A DNA stretch of 64,000 nucleotides from Candidatus Methanomassiliicoccus intestinalis Issoire-Mx1 (GTDB lineage: Archaea > Thermoplasmatota > Thermoplasmata > Methanomassiliicoccales > Methanomassiliicoccaceae), in assembly GCF_000404225.1 (NCBI RefSeq), contig NC_021353.1, forward strand, positions 682,001-746,000, read 5' to 3'. The notes under the pieces are model-generated. The model saw nothing but the letters and a program-made list of their open reading frames with translations. It searched no databases and was not told the origin of the DNA. Positions 1 through 10,700 of the stretch are shown here, one piece after another. How positions within the stretch are numbered: position 1 is the first letter of the stretch; the number at the start of each line of letters is the position of its first letter. The translations under genes were made by a program, and so were the position numbers.

Positions 1-1776
1 GTCATCGTGGTATTTTAGCAGATATACTAAAAGAATGATCATTGCGGCTATAATTGCGAATATGAGATACCAGGACCAATGGTTAAACCCATATGTCGGT
101 GAATCATCATCTGCCGCTGGCGGAGGAGATCCTGAAGCATCAATGCAGTAAACGAATCCTCCATCGTTTGCTATGTAGACTTTTCCATCAATAACTGTCG
201 GCTGCACCATTGAGTATGAAGTCGTGGTATATGGTTCAACAACAATTTTCTGTATGATTTTACCTGAATCTGCGTTTAGAGTTATCAGAGATCCGCCTGC
301 AGAAAATTCCATTGCATAAATTATTCCGCCAGCCTCTGTCATATCTCCCTTAATATAATTTACATCATTACTTTTCCAGATCTCATTTCCTTCCCAGTCA
401 AGCTTGTAAACGCTGAGATTATGATAAAATATGAAACCGTCTTCCTGTATCACGGGATTGCTTGTAAGATATTCATGCTTCCAAATCTCTTCTCCTGTCA
501 ACGGGTCAAGCATGAGCATGTATCCGTCTGTTTTTGACATACTTCCATCGCTGCAGCACACGATTATATTTTCAGGTGCAATCGATATGCTGTCTACAGA
601 TCCGAGATACATTTTACCTTCAGGCAGATAATTAACTACCTGTTCATTCCAGATCAGGCTGCCGGTGTGGGCGTTTATAGCATACACATTGCCTTCATAA
701 TTCCCAATGTATAGGATGCGCTCTCCGTTTATGGTAGCAAATGTCGGTTTAACATAATAGATCGAACCGTTAGTCTGGTACATCCAGATGCGTTCAGCTT
801 TTTCCTTTGATATGGAATAACAGTAGACTTTGCCGTCTGCGGAACCGAAGTACAGAGCTCCAGAATCATAAGCCGGGGTGGAAGGGCCTGAACGGAATGT
901 TCTTCCAGACCAGTCTATCGCTCCGTTCTCATCTCTCGGAGGCTCAAAGGGGATTTCTTCGTTCCAATATAATTCACCGTTGAATCTGTCTAAACAGTAG
1001 ATGTTTTCATTGCTGGCGCAGAGAATTATCAAATCTCCGGTGATCAGTGGAGTTGTAAGTTCATCTCCGCTTCCTATGTCATATTCAAATTTCCAGATTT
1101 CTTCTCCGCTGTCTTTGTTTAGGCAGTGGAGAGCAGGACTGGTACTCGGAGTTTTACTTCCTGAAGATGTGAAGTATAGATAATCACCGGCGCAGACTAT
1201 TCCCGAATCAATGAAGCCGTTGTTTGTCGGGAAATACCATCCGGGGGGAGTTGTGAGATTTTCAGGACCATAAGAATCAGAGACATTTTCTGATGAAGAA
1301 GACCCTCCAATTGTTGTCCATGCGTCAGGATATTGAGGTGTCACCACAGGACAGATGACTTCATCCGCATCAGGGTAAAATCCCCAGGCGAAAGTTTTTC
1401 CGTCATATGAGGAAGATGCTGTTACCTTTTCATCATATTTCCAGTTTCCAGCTTCATCCAACACGTAAAGTTTCCATGAAGTAGTGATGCTGTTTCCTGA
1501 ACTGCCTTTAATTACAGTATTTGAAAACTCATTTATCTTAGTTACAGAACTATTTGCTTCGAGGCTTATACCTGCTGCAGACGCTGATTCTTTTGTAACG
1601 TCTAAGTATGATCCTTCAGATGCTGCATCTATCCACTGCGTCTCACCGTTGCCGTAGTCTATGAGAATCTGCGGCGTGTTTTCACTGGATGCACTCGCAC
1701 TGCCTATCGATGGAACGATCGCTGCAGATATGATCACTGCTACGATCAGAACCGACAAAATCCGCCGGCTATTCAA
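1..1776 (-). CDS. Secreted beta-propeller (PQQ-repeat) surface protein, cut off at the left edge
   Basis: This gene runs off the left edge; 592 codons are visible without a stop. It starts at a TTG (1776-1774) that overlaps the stop of the upstream binding-protein gene, with GAGGTG a few bases before it. The product has an N-terminal signal peptide, a DUF4430-like segment at about residues 33-120 and then PQQ/WD-type propeller repeats with phrases such as GSADGKVYCYS. The last visible residues (WYLIFAIIAAMIILLVYLL) form a membrane anchor, so only a few codons should be missing. It is a close paralogue of the complete 644-aa protein at 22181-24115. By analogy with that copy, a permease gene probably follows outside the window. 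Propellers of this kind bind ligands or partners at the cell surface; no enzymatic role can be assigned. Confidence 0.8.
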   Translation of the reverse strand, partial: MNSRRILSVLIVAVIISAAIVPSIGSASASSENTPQILIDYGNGETQWIDAASEGSYLDVTKESASAAGISLEANSSVTKINEFSNTVIKGSSGNSITTSWKLYVLDEAGNWKYDEKVTASSSYDGKTFAWGFYPDADEVICPVVTPQYPDAWTTIGGSSSSENVSDSYGPENLTTPPGWYFPTNNGFIDSGIVCAGDYLYFTSSGSKTPSTSPALHCLNKDSGEEIWKFEYDIGSGDELTTPLITGDLIILCASNENIYCLDRFNGELYWNEEIPFEPPRDENGAIDWSGRTFRSGPSTPAYDSGALYFGSADGKVYCYSISKEKAERIWMYQTNGSIYYVKPTFATINGERILYIGNYEGNVYAINAHTGSLIWNEQVVNYLPEGKMYLGSVDSISIAPENIIVCCSDGSMSKTDGYMLMLDPLTGEEIWKHEYLTSNPVIQEDGFIFYHNLSVYKLDWEGNEIWKSNDVNYIKGDMTEAGGIIYAMEFSAGGSLITLNADSGKIIQKIVVEPYTTTSYSMVQPTVIDGKVYIANDGGFVYCIDASGSPPPAADDDSPTYGFNHWSWYLIFAIIAAMIILLVYLLKYHDD

Positions 1777-3161
1777 ATAAACACCTCATATTGATATTTC
1801 AAAAACTGTTTGTAGTCATCGCCGAAGAATTTGGGGACTACATCCTGTGAGTTTTTCTTAATAAACTGATCTGGATGAATTATCTTTGCTATCAGTTCCG
1901 TAGCTTCTCCAAGCCTCGGTCCCGATCTTGAAAGAAGGTCTCCTGCTTTACCGCTGAAAATATAGATCTCTCCATTTTTATAGGCCGGAGTATCCTTCCA
2001 AATATCATTTAATCCGCTGATTATCTTGTCATACTCTTCCTGCGTTCCAACGTATGTTTCGGAAATGAGGATTATAACCTCAGGCTGCTTGGAATGCATT
2101 GCCTCGATCCCTACCTGAACCCAGGTCTGGCTTTGATCATCGAAAACGTTCTTTCCTCCGACCATCGAGATTATATCAGAAATGTAAGTTGATTTTCCTG
2201 AGGTATAGGGAGCGTTGTTTGTTGACAAACTGATAAACGTCTTTCTGTCAGGTTCATTTCCTACAATGCCTGTGACAGTATCTATTGTATTGTTGATGTA
2301 GCTGATTACTTTATTTCCAGTTTCATTATACCCCAAGGCTGAAGACACAATCCACAGATTATTGTAGACCATATCCATGCCTGTGGTGTCATAGAGCACT
2401 ACGCAGTTTATGCCGGATTTTCTCAGCTTGTCAGCCATGTGTGTATGGGATCCCACTCCCTTATCGCAGAATACTAAGTCCGGTGCCAAGCCGACTATTT
2501 TTTCATAATTCGGATCGGTATAACCGCCGACGATCTCAATGTCTCCGCTGTTCTGCCCTTCTACGATTTCATCAGGATAATTGCTGTACAGATCAGTTCC
2601 TACCAGCAGCTCTGCCCCTCCTGCGGCAACTATCATTTCTGTGATTGTTGGAGAGAGGCTTACGATCCTAAGCTGGTTTCCTGTAACTGTGGAAGCTCCG
2701 TTTCTTCCGTAACCGTAGTACTCAAAGCCTGTGGCATCTACCCCAGGGATCAAATCTTCTGAATCTGAAGCTCTGCCCCATGCCAGTAGAGTGTAGTCTG
2801 AGACATTTACCTCCAATGGTGAAGCCTCAACCTTTACCCACTGTTTTTCCTGCAGCGAAAAAAGGGTCCAAGGCCTGTCAGGCAGTGATTCCTGTCCATT
2901 TATTGAAATGACTTTGCTTCTATCGCTGCTGAGGATGAGCTCATAATTGTTGATGCTGCAAACTTCTTCTAAGAGTTCTATTCCGTTCATCCCGTCCTGT
3001 AGCGGAGTCTCTGTCCATGTGATGTCCCAGTAACCAAAATCAATGACCAATCCTTCCTTATCATCTTCAGCCATTGATGTTGTTCCTATAAACGGCAGAG
3101 CGGCAATAATCAGAACAGCAATGATTATTGAGGCGGTCAGTTTGACTTTGGTAGGTTCCAA
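1773..3161 (-). CDS. DUF4430-like domain fused to a B12/iron-chelate type ABC substrate-binding protein
   Basis: 462 aa. The start is TTG at 3161, preceded by AAGGTG at the right distance. After a signal peptide (about residues 1-30) comes a DUF4430-like segment (about 37-125; IDFGYWDITWTE, then ISINGQ) and a class III periplasmic-binding domain (about 165-440) with the BtuF/FepB-like phrases VSLSPTITEMI and GTDLYSNYP. It probably binds a chelated metal or corrinoid outside the membrane and hands it to a FecCD-type permease. It is paralogous along its whole length to the protein at 20796-22181 and has the same downstream neighbour, a propeller protein, with a 4-nt overlap. The ligand cannot be read from sequence: the fold is shared by cobalamin, haem and siderophore binders. 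Confidence 0.86.
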   Translation of the reverse strand: MEPTKVKLTASIIIAVLIIAALPFIGTTSMAEDDKEGLVIDFGYWDITWTETPLQDGMNGIELLEEVCSINNYELILSSDRSKVISINGQESLPDRPWTLFSLQEKQWVKVEASPLEVNVSDYTLLAWGRASDSEDLIPGVDATGFEYYGYGRNGASTVTGNQLRIVSLSPTITEMIVAAGGAELLVGTDLYSNYPDEIVEGQNSGDIEIVGGYTDPNYEKIVGLAPDLVFCDKGVGSHTHMADKLRKSGINCVVLYDTTGMDMVYNNLWIVSSALGYNETGNKVISYINNTIDTVTGIVGNEPDRKTFISLSTNNAPYTSGKSTYISDIISMVGGKNVFDDQSQTWVQVGIEAMHSKQPEVIILISETYVGTQEEYDKIISGLNDIWKDTPAYKNGEIYIFSGKAGDLLSRSGPRLGEATELIAKIIHPDQFIKKNSQDVVPKFFGDDYKQFLKYQYEVFI

Positions 3162-3479
3162 TTCAGCACCTTCTTGTCAATGCTGCTGAGGGTATCAAAT
3201 GCCTCAAATCTCCGCAGAGTAAATACACTCTATGCGCCTCAAAATTATGTATTGTATTATTATAATGGAATTTTTGAGACATTCCCGGATCCCCCGCCAC
3301 CGTTCCTGGGATGCCTTACTGTTTTAAAAGAGTATCTTCTATCTGTAGCATATAGCTGACATGTGAAAAATTGGGATATCTGATCCAACTAGATCTGTAT
3401 GTTTGTCAATTTTGGATTATGTGGATAAATGATATACAGCGTTCTAAGTTAATATTTATCAAAATATAGAATGAATTTT

Positions 3480-3516
3480 AATTGGGTGGATTCATCTTTT
3501 TTTCTTTTTGGTCATT
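3480..3516 (+). promoter_or_regulatory. 37-bp upstream element, copy 1 (shared with 16984-17020)
   Basis: The block begins AATTGGGTGGATTCATC and ends TTTTTGGTCATT. It matches 16984-17020 without gaps at 32 of 37 positions. In both places it lies immediately upstream of a TATA-like box, 3519-3527 (CTTATAAATA) here. That position fits an activator or regulator site for the surface-protein/uptake genes. Confidence 0.55.
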
Positions 3517-3549
3517 TGCTTATAAATACTACTCTAACCGATCTTGGAT

Positions 3550-3737
3550 ACAATCTCCAACGTGAGAGGAAACAGACGTAGAAAAATCACACATCCGAAC
3601 GAAAAGGGTGGAGACCTTCACTCTCCACCTCTGATCAAAACGTCAACATAACATGAAGCTAACCTCATCCAGACTTCTAAAGTCTGGTGAGGTAATTGCA
3701 AATGTCAAAGTTTGCAAAGTTCACATAGGTGAAATAT
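3550..3737 (+). promoter_or_regulatory. Structured 5' leader with three hairpins
   Basis: Placing transcription start about 25 nt after the TATA box gives a leader of about 185 nt. It contains GGTGGAGA/TCTCCACC (3607-3629, perfect 8-bp stem), ACCTCA-CCAGACTT/AAGTCTGG-TGAGGT (3662-3693, 14 bp with one bulged T) and TGCAAA/TTTGCA (3697-3716), then AGGTGA before the start codon. I cannot match it to a known riboswitch class. It could be a cis-regulatory RNA or simply a structured untranslated region. Confidence 0.45.
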
Positions 3738-4745
3738 ATGATTTCAAACAATAGTAAAATGATAACTGCATTAGCTCTGATTGTGGGCGTGGTGATGATT
3801 GCATCGCCGCTGGCTTTCATCGGAGGATCAGATAATGCAGACGCTCCTATTTTAGGAGATGCAAGTGCTGCGAACGGAACTTATACTATATTTGTATATG
3901 ATGGAAATGTCTGGGAAAGTGAGGTAGTACATGCATATGACGGAGCTCAGGCTGTTCAGGCAACAAGTTTCTGGAAAACCGGAGACAGCATGGTTGATCG
4001 TGCAACAACTGGTGCATACCCAAGTCTTAATGCAACATATGGAGATATAACAACATTCAACGGAAAAACAGAGGATTCTACTAATGTATGGAATGTATTT
4101 GTATATGTAGATGGAGCATGGACTATTGGCAATGATGCAATTGGATTCTACAGATGCTTTGATGATTACGCTTCAAACTGGCAAACTGCAAACATCGCAT
4201 TACAATATGGTGCCGATGCAACATCAGTACCTACATCATTAATAACTGCTTCTCAAACAAAAAGCAATATCACAGCAGTTGATTCAGAAGACTTTGCGGT
4301 GACATTCCACTTGAAAAATATGTACTCATCAGTTCCAACCATTAACGGGGTTATTACACTAGATAATGGACAAACATTAAACGCAACAAATCTAGCTAGT
4401 GGAGTAACAATCACCGGATATGGATCTGACGCATATTTAGCATTAAAAAATGCTTTGAATGTTGCACCTCTGGATAATGTAGTTGGTGAAGAAACAATTC
4501 CTGTGAATGGTTACAATAACTATAGCTGGATTGATACAATCTTTGGACTAGGAACTGTACAAACACAGGGCTTAGACACACCATCTGACTGGACTGATGA
4601 TGTATATGTATATTGGAGCCAGTATGATGGTAATTATTCTGGCGAAGGTTCTGGACAACTCAGCGGTTTTGTCTTAGGTGCATACAGTCCATTAACTGGG
4701 GCAAATGAATTTTCAATGGTCTATGCCGAGGTTGGAATGTATTAA
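3738..4745 (+). CDS. Secreted protein with two DUF4430-like domains
   Basis: 335 aa from the ATG at 3738. A GTG at 3729 would add three residues, but it is part of the AGGTGA ribosome binding site, so the ATG is preferred. The N-terminus (about residues 1-35) is a signal peptide. Two DUF4430-like units follow (about 45-150 and 180-335), recognisable by WNVFVYVDGAW in the first and VYWSQYDGNYSG in the second. The C-terminal unit resembles the DUF4430-like parts of the proteins at 10871 and 19829. There is no membrane anchor, so it is either released or held by partners. It is the first gene of the plus-strand surface block and lies behind a long structured leader. The domain is related to the cobalamin-contacting domain of transcobalamin; corrinoid binding here is inference. 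Confidence 0.75.
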   Translation: MISNNSKMITALALIVGVVMIASPLAFIGGSDNADAPILGDASAANGTYTIFVYDGNVWESEVVHAYDGAQAVQATSFWKTGDSMVDRATTGAYPSLNATYGDITTFNGKTEDSTNVWNVFVYVDGAWTIGNDAIGFYRCFDDYASNWQTANIALQYGADATSVPTSLITASQTKSNITAVDSEDFAVTFHLKNMYSSVPTINGVITLDNGQTLNATNLASGVTITGYGSDAYLALKNALNVAPLDNVVGEETIPVNGYNNYSWIDTIFGLGTVQTQGLDTPSDWTDDVYVYWSQYDGNYSGEGSGQLSGFVLGAYSPLTGANEFSMVYAEVGMY

Positions 4746-4787
4746 TGGGGCATCTGCCCCCCTTTCTATTTTTTTTGGGGTGTTGTT

Positions 4788-7700
4788 TTGCATATCAAGA
4801 TTATCTCTATTCTCATTGCGTCTTGTTTTCTTATAATGTCTGTAGGCGGCATTGTACCAGATCAAGATGCATCATATGACGACCTGACAGTATTGTCAGA
4901 TGATTCTGAACCAGTGAATGATTCAATTGACGGCGAGACAGACGCTAATGCTCATATTCTATCAGATTATAGTATAATGTCCAAATCTATGGGTGAAGAT
5001 CAAAGATCAATTACATATTCTGTGGGATTAAGTACTAACAATACTGTTGTCTGTACCTATACTTTAACTTACACTTTGAATAATGGTGAGGCAGCCATAT
5101 CTGGTTTAGATTCAGAAAGTGATGATTTGGTAATTCTCATGGAGGATTCAATTGTATTAAATTCTACTACTTATAATGTAATTTCAATTGATAATTCTGT
5201 TTTCACTAACAATGCCAAACTGTCTAAGATCTTATTATCTAATAATATCTCTTTATTATCTTCAAAACAATTCTCTGGCTGCACTTCATTGAATGAGCTA
5301 TCATTAGGAATTAATTTATTAGAAATCGATGGCTATGCTTTTGAACGTACTATCATATCGAAACTATGCTTACCATCTAATGTTAAAACCCTATCTAATT
5401 ATGCATTTGCTAACATGGCTTCTCTCAAAGAAATCGAATTCAATACAACTAAAATATCCACGATTCCAGATTATTGTTTTTCATCTTGTTCTGCTCTAGA
5501 ATCTATCACAATTCCTAGTGGAGTATTATCTCTTGGAAAGAGTTTATTTAATGACTGTACATCTTTAAAATCAATTTATCTTCCTAGTAATATCACTCTT
5601 AATGCTTACCTTTTTTCTAGTTCTAAACCATCATCCATTGTCAATGTTTATTTATCTTCACAGACCACAATTAGCGGCACAGTGGCAAATACCCTTAATC
5701 TTCACATGTATGCATGCAATACTGAATTACCAACAGTTCCTACCAAGAATAATTTTAATAAATTTTATATTCATATATCATTAAATGAATATATTAATTA
5801 TACGATGGTTGAAGAACTTGGATCTAAACTCCCAAAGGTCCAAGCTACTCTTACCTCAGCAGATGGATTTGTTTACGATTCTACTGATTCATCTAAACTC
5901 ATAAAATATGTTGGAACCGGATCCTCAGCAACAACTGTAACAATTCCTTCTAGTGTAATGTCGATCGGATCTAATGCATTTAATAATGACGCTAGCCGCA
6001 GTTTAACTGAAATCCATTTTGAGGGAAACTCAGCTCTTACTACTATTGGAGATAGTGCATTCTCTAGTTGCACATCGTTGACAACAATAGACCTGCCAGG
6101 TAGTCTTACTACTATTGGAGATAGTGCATTCTATGGTTGTACATCGTTGACAACAGTAACTCTGCCAGGTAGTCTTACCACTATTGGAGATTATGTATTC
6201 CAAAGTTGTACATCTTTGTCTATTGTAAATATGAACATCACAAATATTATGAAATTTGGTGCGGATCCGTTTAGATACTGTAATTCTAGCATGACCCTCA
6301 ACATTACTGGCGAGAGTGATGTAGTAGAAAAACTTACGATTGATGGAAATGACTTTTTAGTTAGTCATGATGGTAATCTGTTAGATCTAGTATACTCGTT
6401 TGGTGTTCCACATGGCAATATAACGTCATTGAGTAATGTAAGATCACTCAATGGTCTATTTACTAATTCAAATATAACTTCCATTAAAATACCTTCTACT
6501 CTTGCTTCATTTTCAGATAGTGAATTTTCAGGATGTACAAACTTATCATTAATAACATTTGATGAGAGTGTCAGCATCAATACAATCCCCGTGTCTTGTT
6601 TTTCAAATACTGCCATATCGACGATTGATCTTCCATCCTCAATATCAACCATCAACGCTAAAGCATTTAACCTATGTCACTCTCTAAAGTCTGTAACATT
6701 CAATGGGACAACCCTGAGTCTGATTGGAGATCCATTTGCATACTGTAGCTCTTTAGATTCTGTTACATTTACCAACCTGAATTCTGCGTTGACTATGGGT
6801 GCCAATGCTTTTGCTAGTTGTAACTCATTAAAAAATATCAATCTGCCATCGGGACTGTCTGCCATTGCTATAGGCACCTTTAATGGCTGTAGTTCACTCG
6901 AATCTATAAATTTGCAACCCGGCTGTACAAAATATGAAAGCGTTGATGGGCTGTTATTTGAAAAATCTAGCAATAATACTCTTAAATTATTAATCTGCCC
7001 AAGCTCTAAAACAAACATCATAACTCCGTCTGGAAATGTAGATTTTAATGGAAGATTAACGAACAACAGAACAATACAGAGCATAATATTTTCAGATGGA
7101 TTTACTTCAATTATAAAAGATAATGAATTTTCAGGATGTATCTCTTTAACATCAGTGACGTTTGGCGACAGTTCGAGTCCGACATCTATTGGTAAAAATG
7201 CATTTAAGGGTACTGGGGTATATGATCTGGTATTTCCTAATACTATTAACTCAATAGGTTCAAACGCATTTGAAGGATGTTTATCGCTGACCACTGTTAA
7301 ATTTAATGAAGAATCAAAATTGACAAGTATCGGAGATTATGCATTCAAGGGGTGTAACAACCTTCGCAGTTTTGAAATTCCAAAATATTTGTCTTCCATA
7401 GGTTCCAACATCTTTATGGATTGTGCGCTTCTTAATACACTTAGTGTGAATGAATATAATTCTTCATTCGACTTTTCAGATGGAATATTATCAAAGGGTA
7501 CGGAAATAGTGTATGTTTTACCAACTAGTGAATCAATTAAGATTCCAGCAAATATCACATCTATCTCTTCAGACGCATTTTATAATAATAATTTAAAATC
7601 AATAAGCGTAGATACTAATAATTCGAATTATTGTTCTGATGGCATTGTTTTGTTTAACCTCGATAAAACTAAAATTATCGTAGTTCCAGGAGGTTTAGAA

Positions 7701-10700
7701 GATCTAACTATTCCAAGCAGCATCCAAACAATATCAATTGATGGCGGCAATCCATTTGAATATGTTAAATCATTGAAAAATATCACTTGGAATGGGGGAT
7801 CATTATCCCTTAGTTCAAATGTATTCAGCAATCTTTCTACATTGAATTCTATAACTCTAGTTGCTTCAGGTGATATCTCCATAAATGGTGCTTTCGTAGG
7901 GTGTAGAAATCTGGAGTCGATAGTCATATCATGCAGCAATCTAAATTTAACAGATTCATTTACTAATTGTGGATACTATGATCTGGATGTAAATCTTAGC
8001 TGTACAGATTCTTTGAGTCTGTCTGGATATGTTTTTAATAATTGTAATGGTATAAATAAACTTGAAGTTTCATGCAAAAATGCGGCGAGTTTGAGTTTAA
8101 TAAATCACCTGTATGGAACATTCAAAAATTTTGAATACACTCTAAACGATACTCAAAAAAACACATTGAATTCCATACTGAATTACAACGTATCCTTTAA
8201 ATTCAACGATCTGTCTGGAGATTTTAGTGCAAATATTGAATCCATACGGTATGATGGGCTGATCGTGTTTTCATTGGTCTCTTCTGCAGGTTATACATAT
8301 AATGATCTAAATGTATCTGTGGATAATTCAATTGTAACATCTAATCAAGGATTGTATGAATATAAATTATTAAGTGATGTAACATTTACCGTTAAAGAGC
8401 GGAACCCCGAGACCACTGTGACAGTAACATTTGACATGATGTTAGATGAACTGACTGACACTCAAAAAACTATGGGCGTAGGCCGAACTATTTTACCCAG
8501 TGATCTGCCAAATCCGCTAAGTGATAATTACACATTTGTTGGATGGTATACAGATGAAAACTATACAGCAAAGTATCTTCAGGCACCAATCTTGAAAGAT
8601 ACAACACTATATGCAAAATGGAATTTAAAATATGGTTCAAAAATTGTGTTTGATACATCTCATGGGAACGTACAGGCTATTGTTGAAAATGCAGGTAACA
8701 GCCTAACCAGTGGTGATATAGTGGCAGATGGAACAAGTATTACATTTTCTTTTGATCCATACGATGGGTTTGAATTGATGGGATGGGATGTTGCAGTAAA
8801 TGGAGTTACATCTACATCTGACAATTTAGAATTTACACTTGTTGTGTCTGGTGATTCGATTATAAAGCCAAAACTCAGATACTATTCATCATCAAGCTCA
8901 CTAATAAATATCACTGATCTGAAAACTTCGATACCTGGAGATACATTTACTGAAATATGGGAACATCTGGAAAATGTAGATACTAGCATGAATGTATGGA
9001 CAGGATTTCCAAGTGTACCATTAATTGTAGACGATAATGTCTACATAAGAGTTGATGATAAATTATATATGATCGATCTTTATGGAGACGGCAAAGTAAA
9101 ATCTACATCTGCAGAATCTAAAACAATATCTGCTTACTACCATTATCTTGGATATGGAAATGGAACAATCTTTGACTATGCTACAGGCAATGCATATAAT
9201 TTAAAGTTAGATAAAATCTATAATGTTCATGATTCTGGGTGTGTTGGTGTAGATATATCCAGTGTTTCATATCATGATCAATATTTCTATGGACTGGATA
9301 ATACTAATACGCTTTGGAAATTTGAAGCGAGCACTGGTAAATTATGCAAAGATGGATTTTGGGAATATGGGGTTAAAACTCACTGGCATGGTATATATGG
9401 TACCATATCAACTCCGGTATTTGTACAGGATCATATTTATTTCATAGAAGCTATTGGGAGCGAGGATGGTAGATATATAGGATCTGTTGATTTAAAGACA
9501 GGTGATAGAAGCACAACTACACTTAATAAACTAAATGGAAAACTGCTTGACGATGGTTGGTTAACATGTTATAACTATAAAGGAACTAATTATCTGTTTG
9601 TTACAGGTTATGGAGACAATCTTTTTGACTCTTCATCTAATAGCAGTGCAATAATTGACTGCGTCCCCTTAAGTTCAGATGGATCATTCGTTGAAGAATC
9701 TGAAAGATGGATATACACCGATAAAGGTGTTAATGGCACGGCATCTGCATTTGTTGTATATGATGGTAGAGGATATGTAAATGTTACAGGTACAACAAAT
9801 TCCTCAAATGCTTCTGCTCAATTTTATGTTTATGATGTAAATTCAATGTTGGATACACCGTTGGAACAATGGAAAGACGCAACATTTGAACAGGATACAA
9901 ACAACTTTCTGATTTATCAAGAAGACAGTGTAAAAAGTCACGGTTCAATTGTAGTAAGTACAGCATACTATAATGAAACTGGCAAAGTTTACATCTATCT
10001 CATACCCTATGAAGCAGGTGAACAAGCAATATATATCTTTGAAGATTCTCAAATTAAGACAGCTCCGAATAAATATTATAAAAGTCCTAAAATAGGATCT
10101 GCATATTGTTCTCAAGCTGTTAGAATTGGAATGGATGGACAGTTTATCTGGTATAATGATTCAGGAACCATATACTGCTATGGAAATTCAGAGATGAATG
10201 ATTATTTCTTCATGGTTGATGACGGAGGTAACGGCTCGATGTGGAGATCATCATCAGGTCAAAATCCAGTTGAGGCAGTTAAGAAGCTTGGCTATACTGT
10301 TGGAGATGATGGTTCTGTGTCTAAAGACGGTAATAATTACACCATACAATGCTGCATTGGTGACCAATGGTTTTCATTGCCTAAATTGGATCTAGGTGGT
10401 TTCACAAAATATCACTATTACATACTTTCCTCAACAAATATTGACTCTGATGCATATTGGTATTATGAATCTGGAGGTATATTGTTAAAATGCAAATGTA
10501 GTGATATTCTTAGCAATAAGAATTTAATTAACACTAAATTGTCACTAGATCCATTTCCAATAGACGCTCTACACACTCAAGATATAAATTCAATCAAGCT
10601 AGAAATCGAAATTGAAAAATCATTACCTGGTCTTACTGGGTATGATTCGATAGTCATTGGTTTGCACGTAAAATTTGACGATAGTACAACTGCATACACA

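Larger units (their letters stand above)
3162..3737. other. Divergent intergenic region with promoters and a structured leader
   Basis: About 575 bp lie between the divergent genes at 3161 (minus) and 3738 (plus). No convincing coding sequence is seen. The right half holds a 37-bp element shared with 16984-17020, a TATA box (about 3519-3527), and then a leader of roughly 190 nt with three hairpins before the start at 3738. A TATA-like stretch for the minus-strand gene (TTATAATAATAC on that strand) lies near 3255-3270. Confidence 0.6.

Noticed and set aside
3174..3359. 61-codon open frame between the divergent genes
   Set aside because: Overlaps the promoter of the minus-strand gene, lacks a ribosome binding site and has no recognisable content.
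3550..3737. Cobalamin riboswitch in the leader
   Set aside because: I could not find the conserved B12-box or the expected multi-stem core; only simple hairpins are visible.
6035..6241. CRISPR-like spaced repeats
   Set aside because: The repeat is a 69-bp coding tandem duplication in frame with the leucine-rich repeats, without unique spacers.
6677..7294. 205-codon open frame on the minus strand
   Set aside because: It is antisense to the LRR gene; its Pro/Leu-rich product mirrors the repeated coding pattern and has no start signal.
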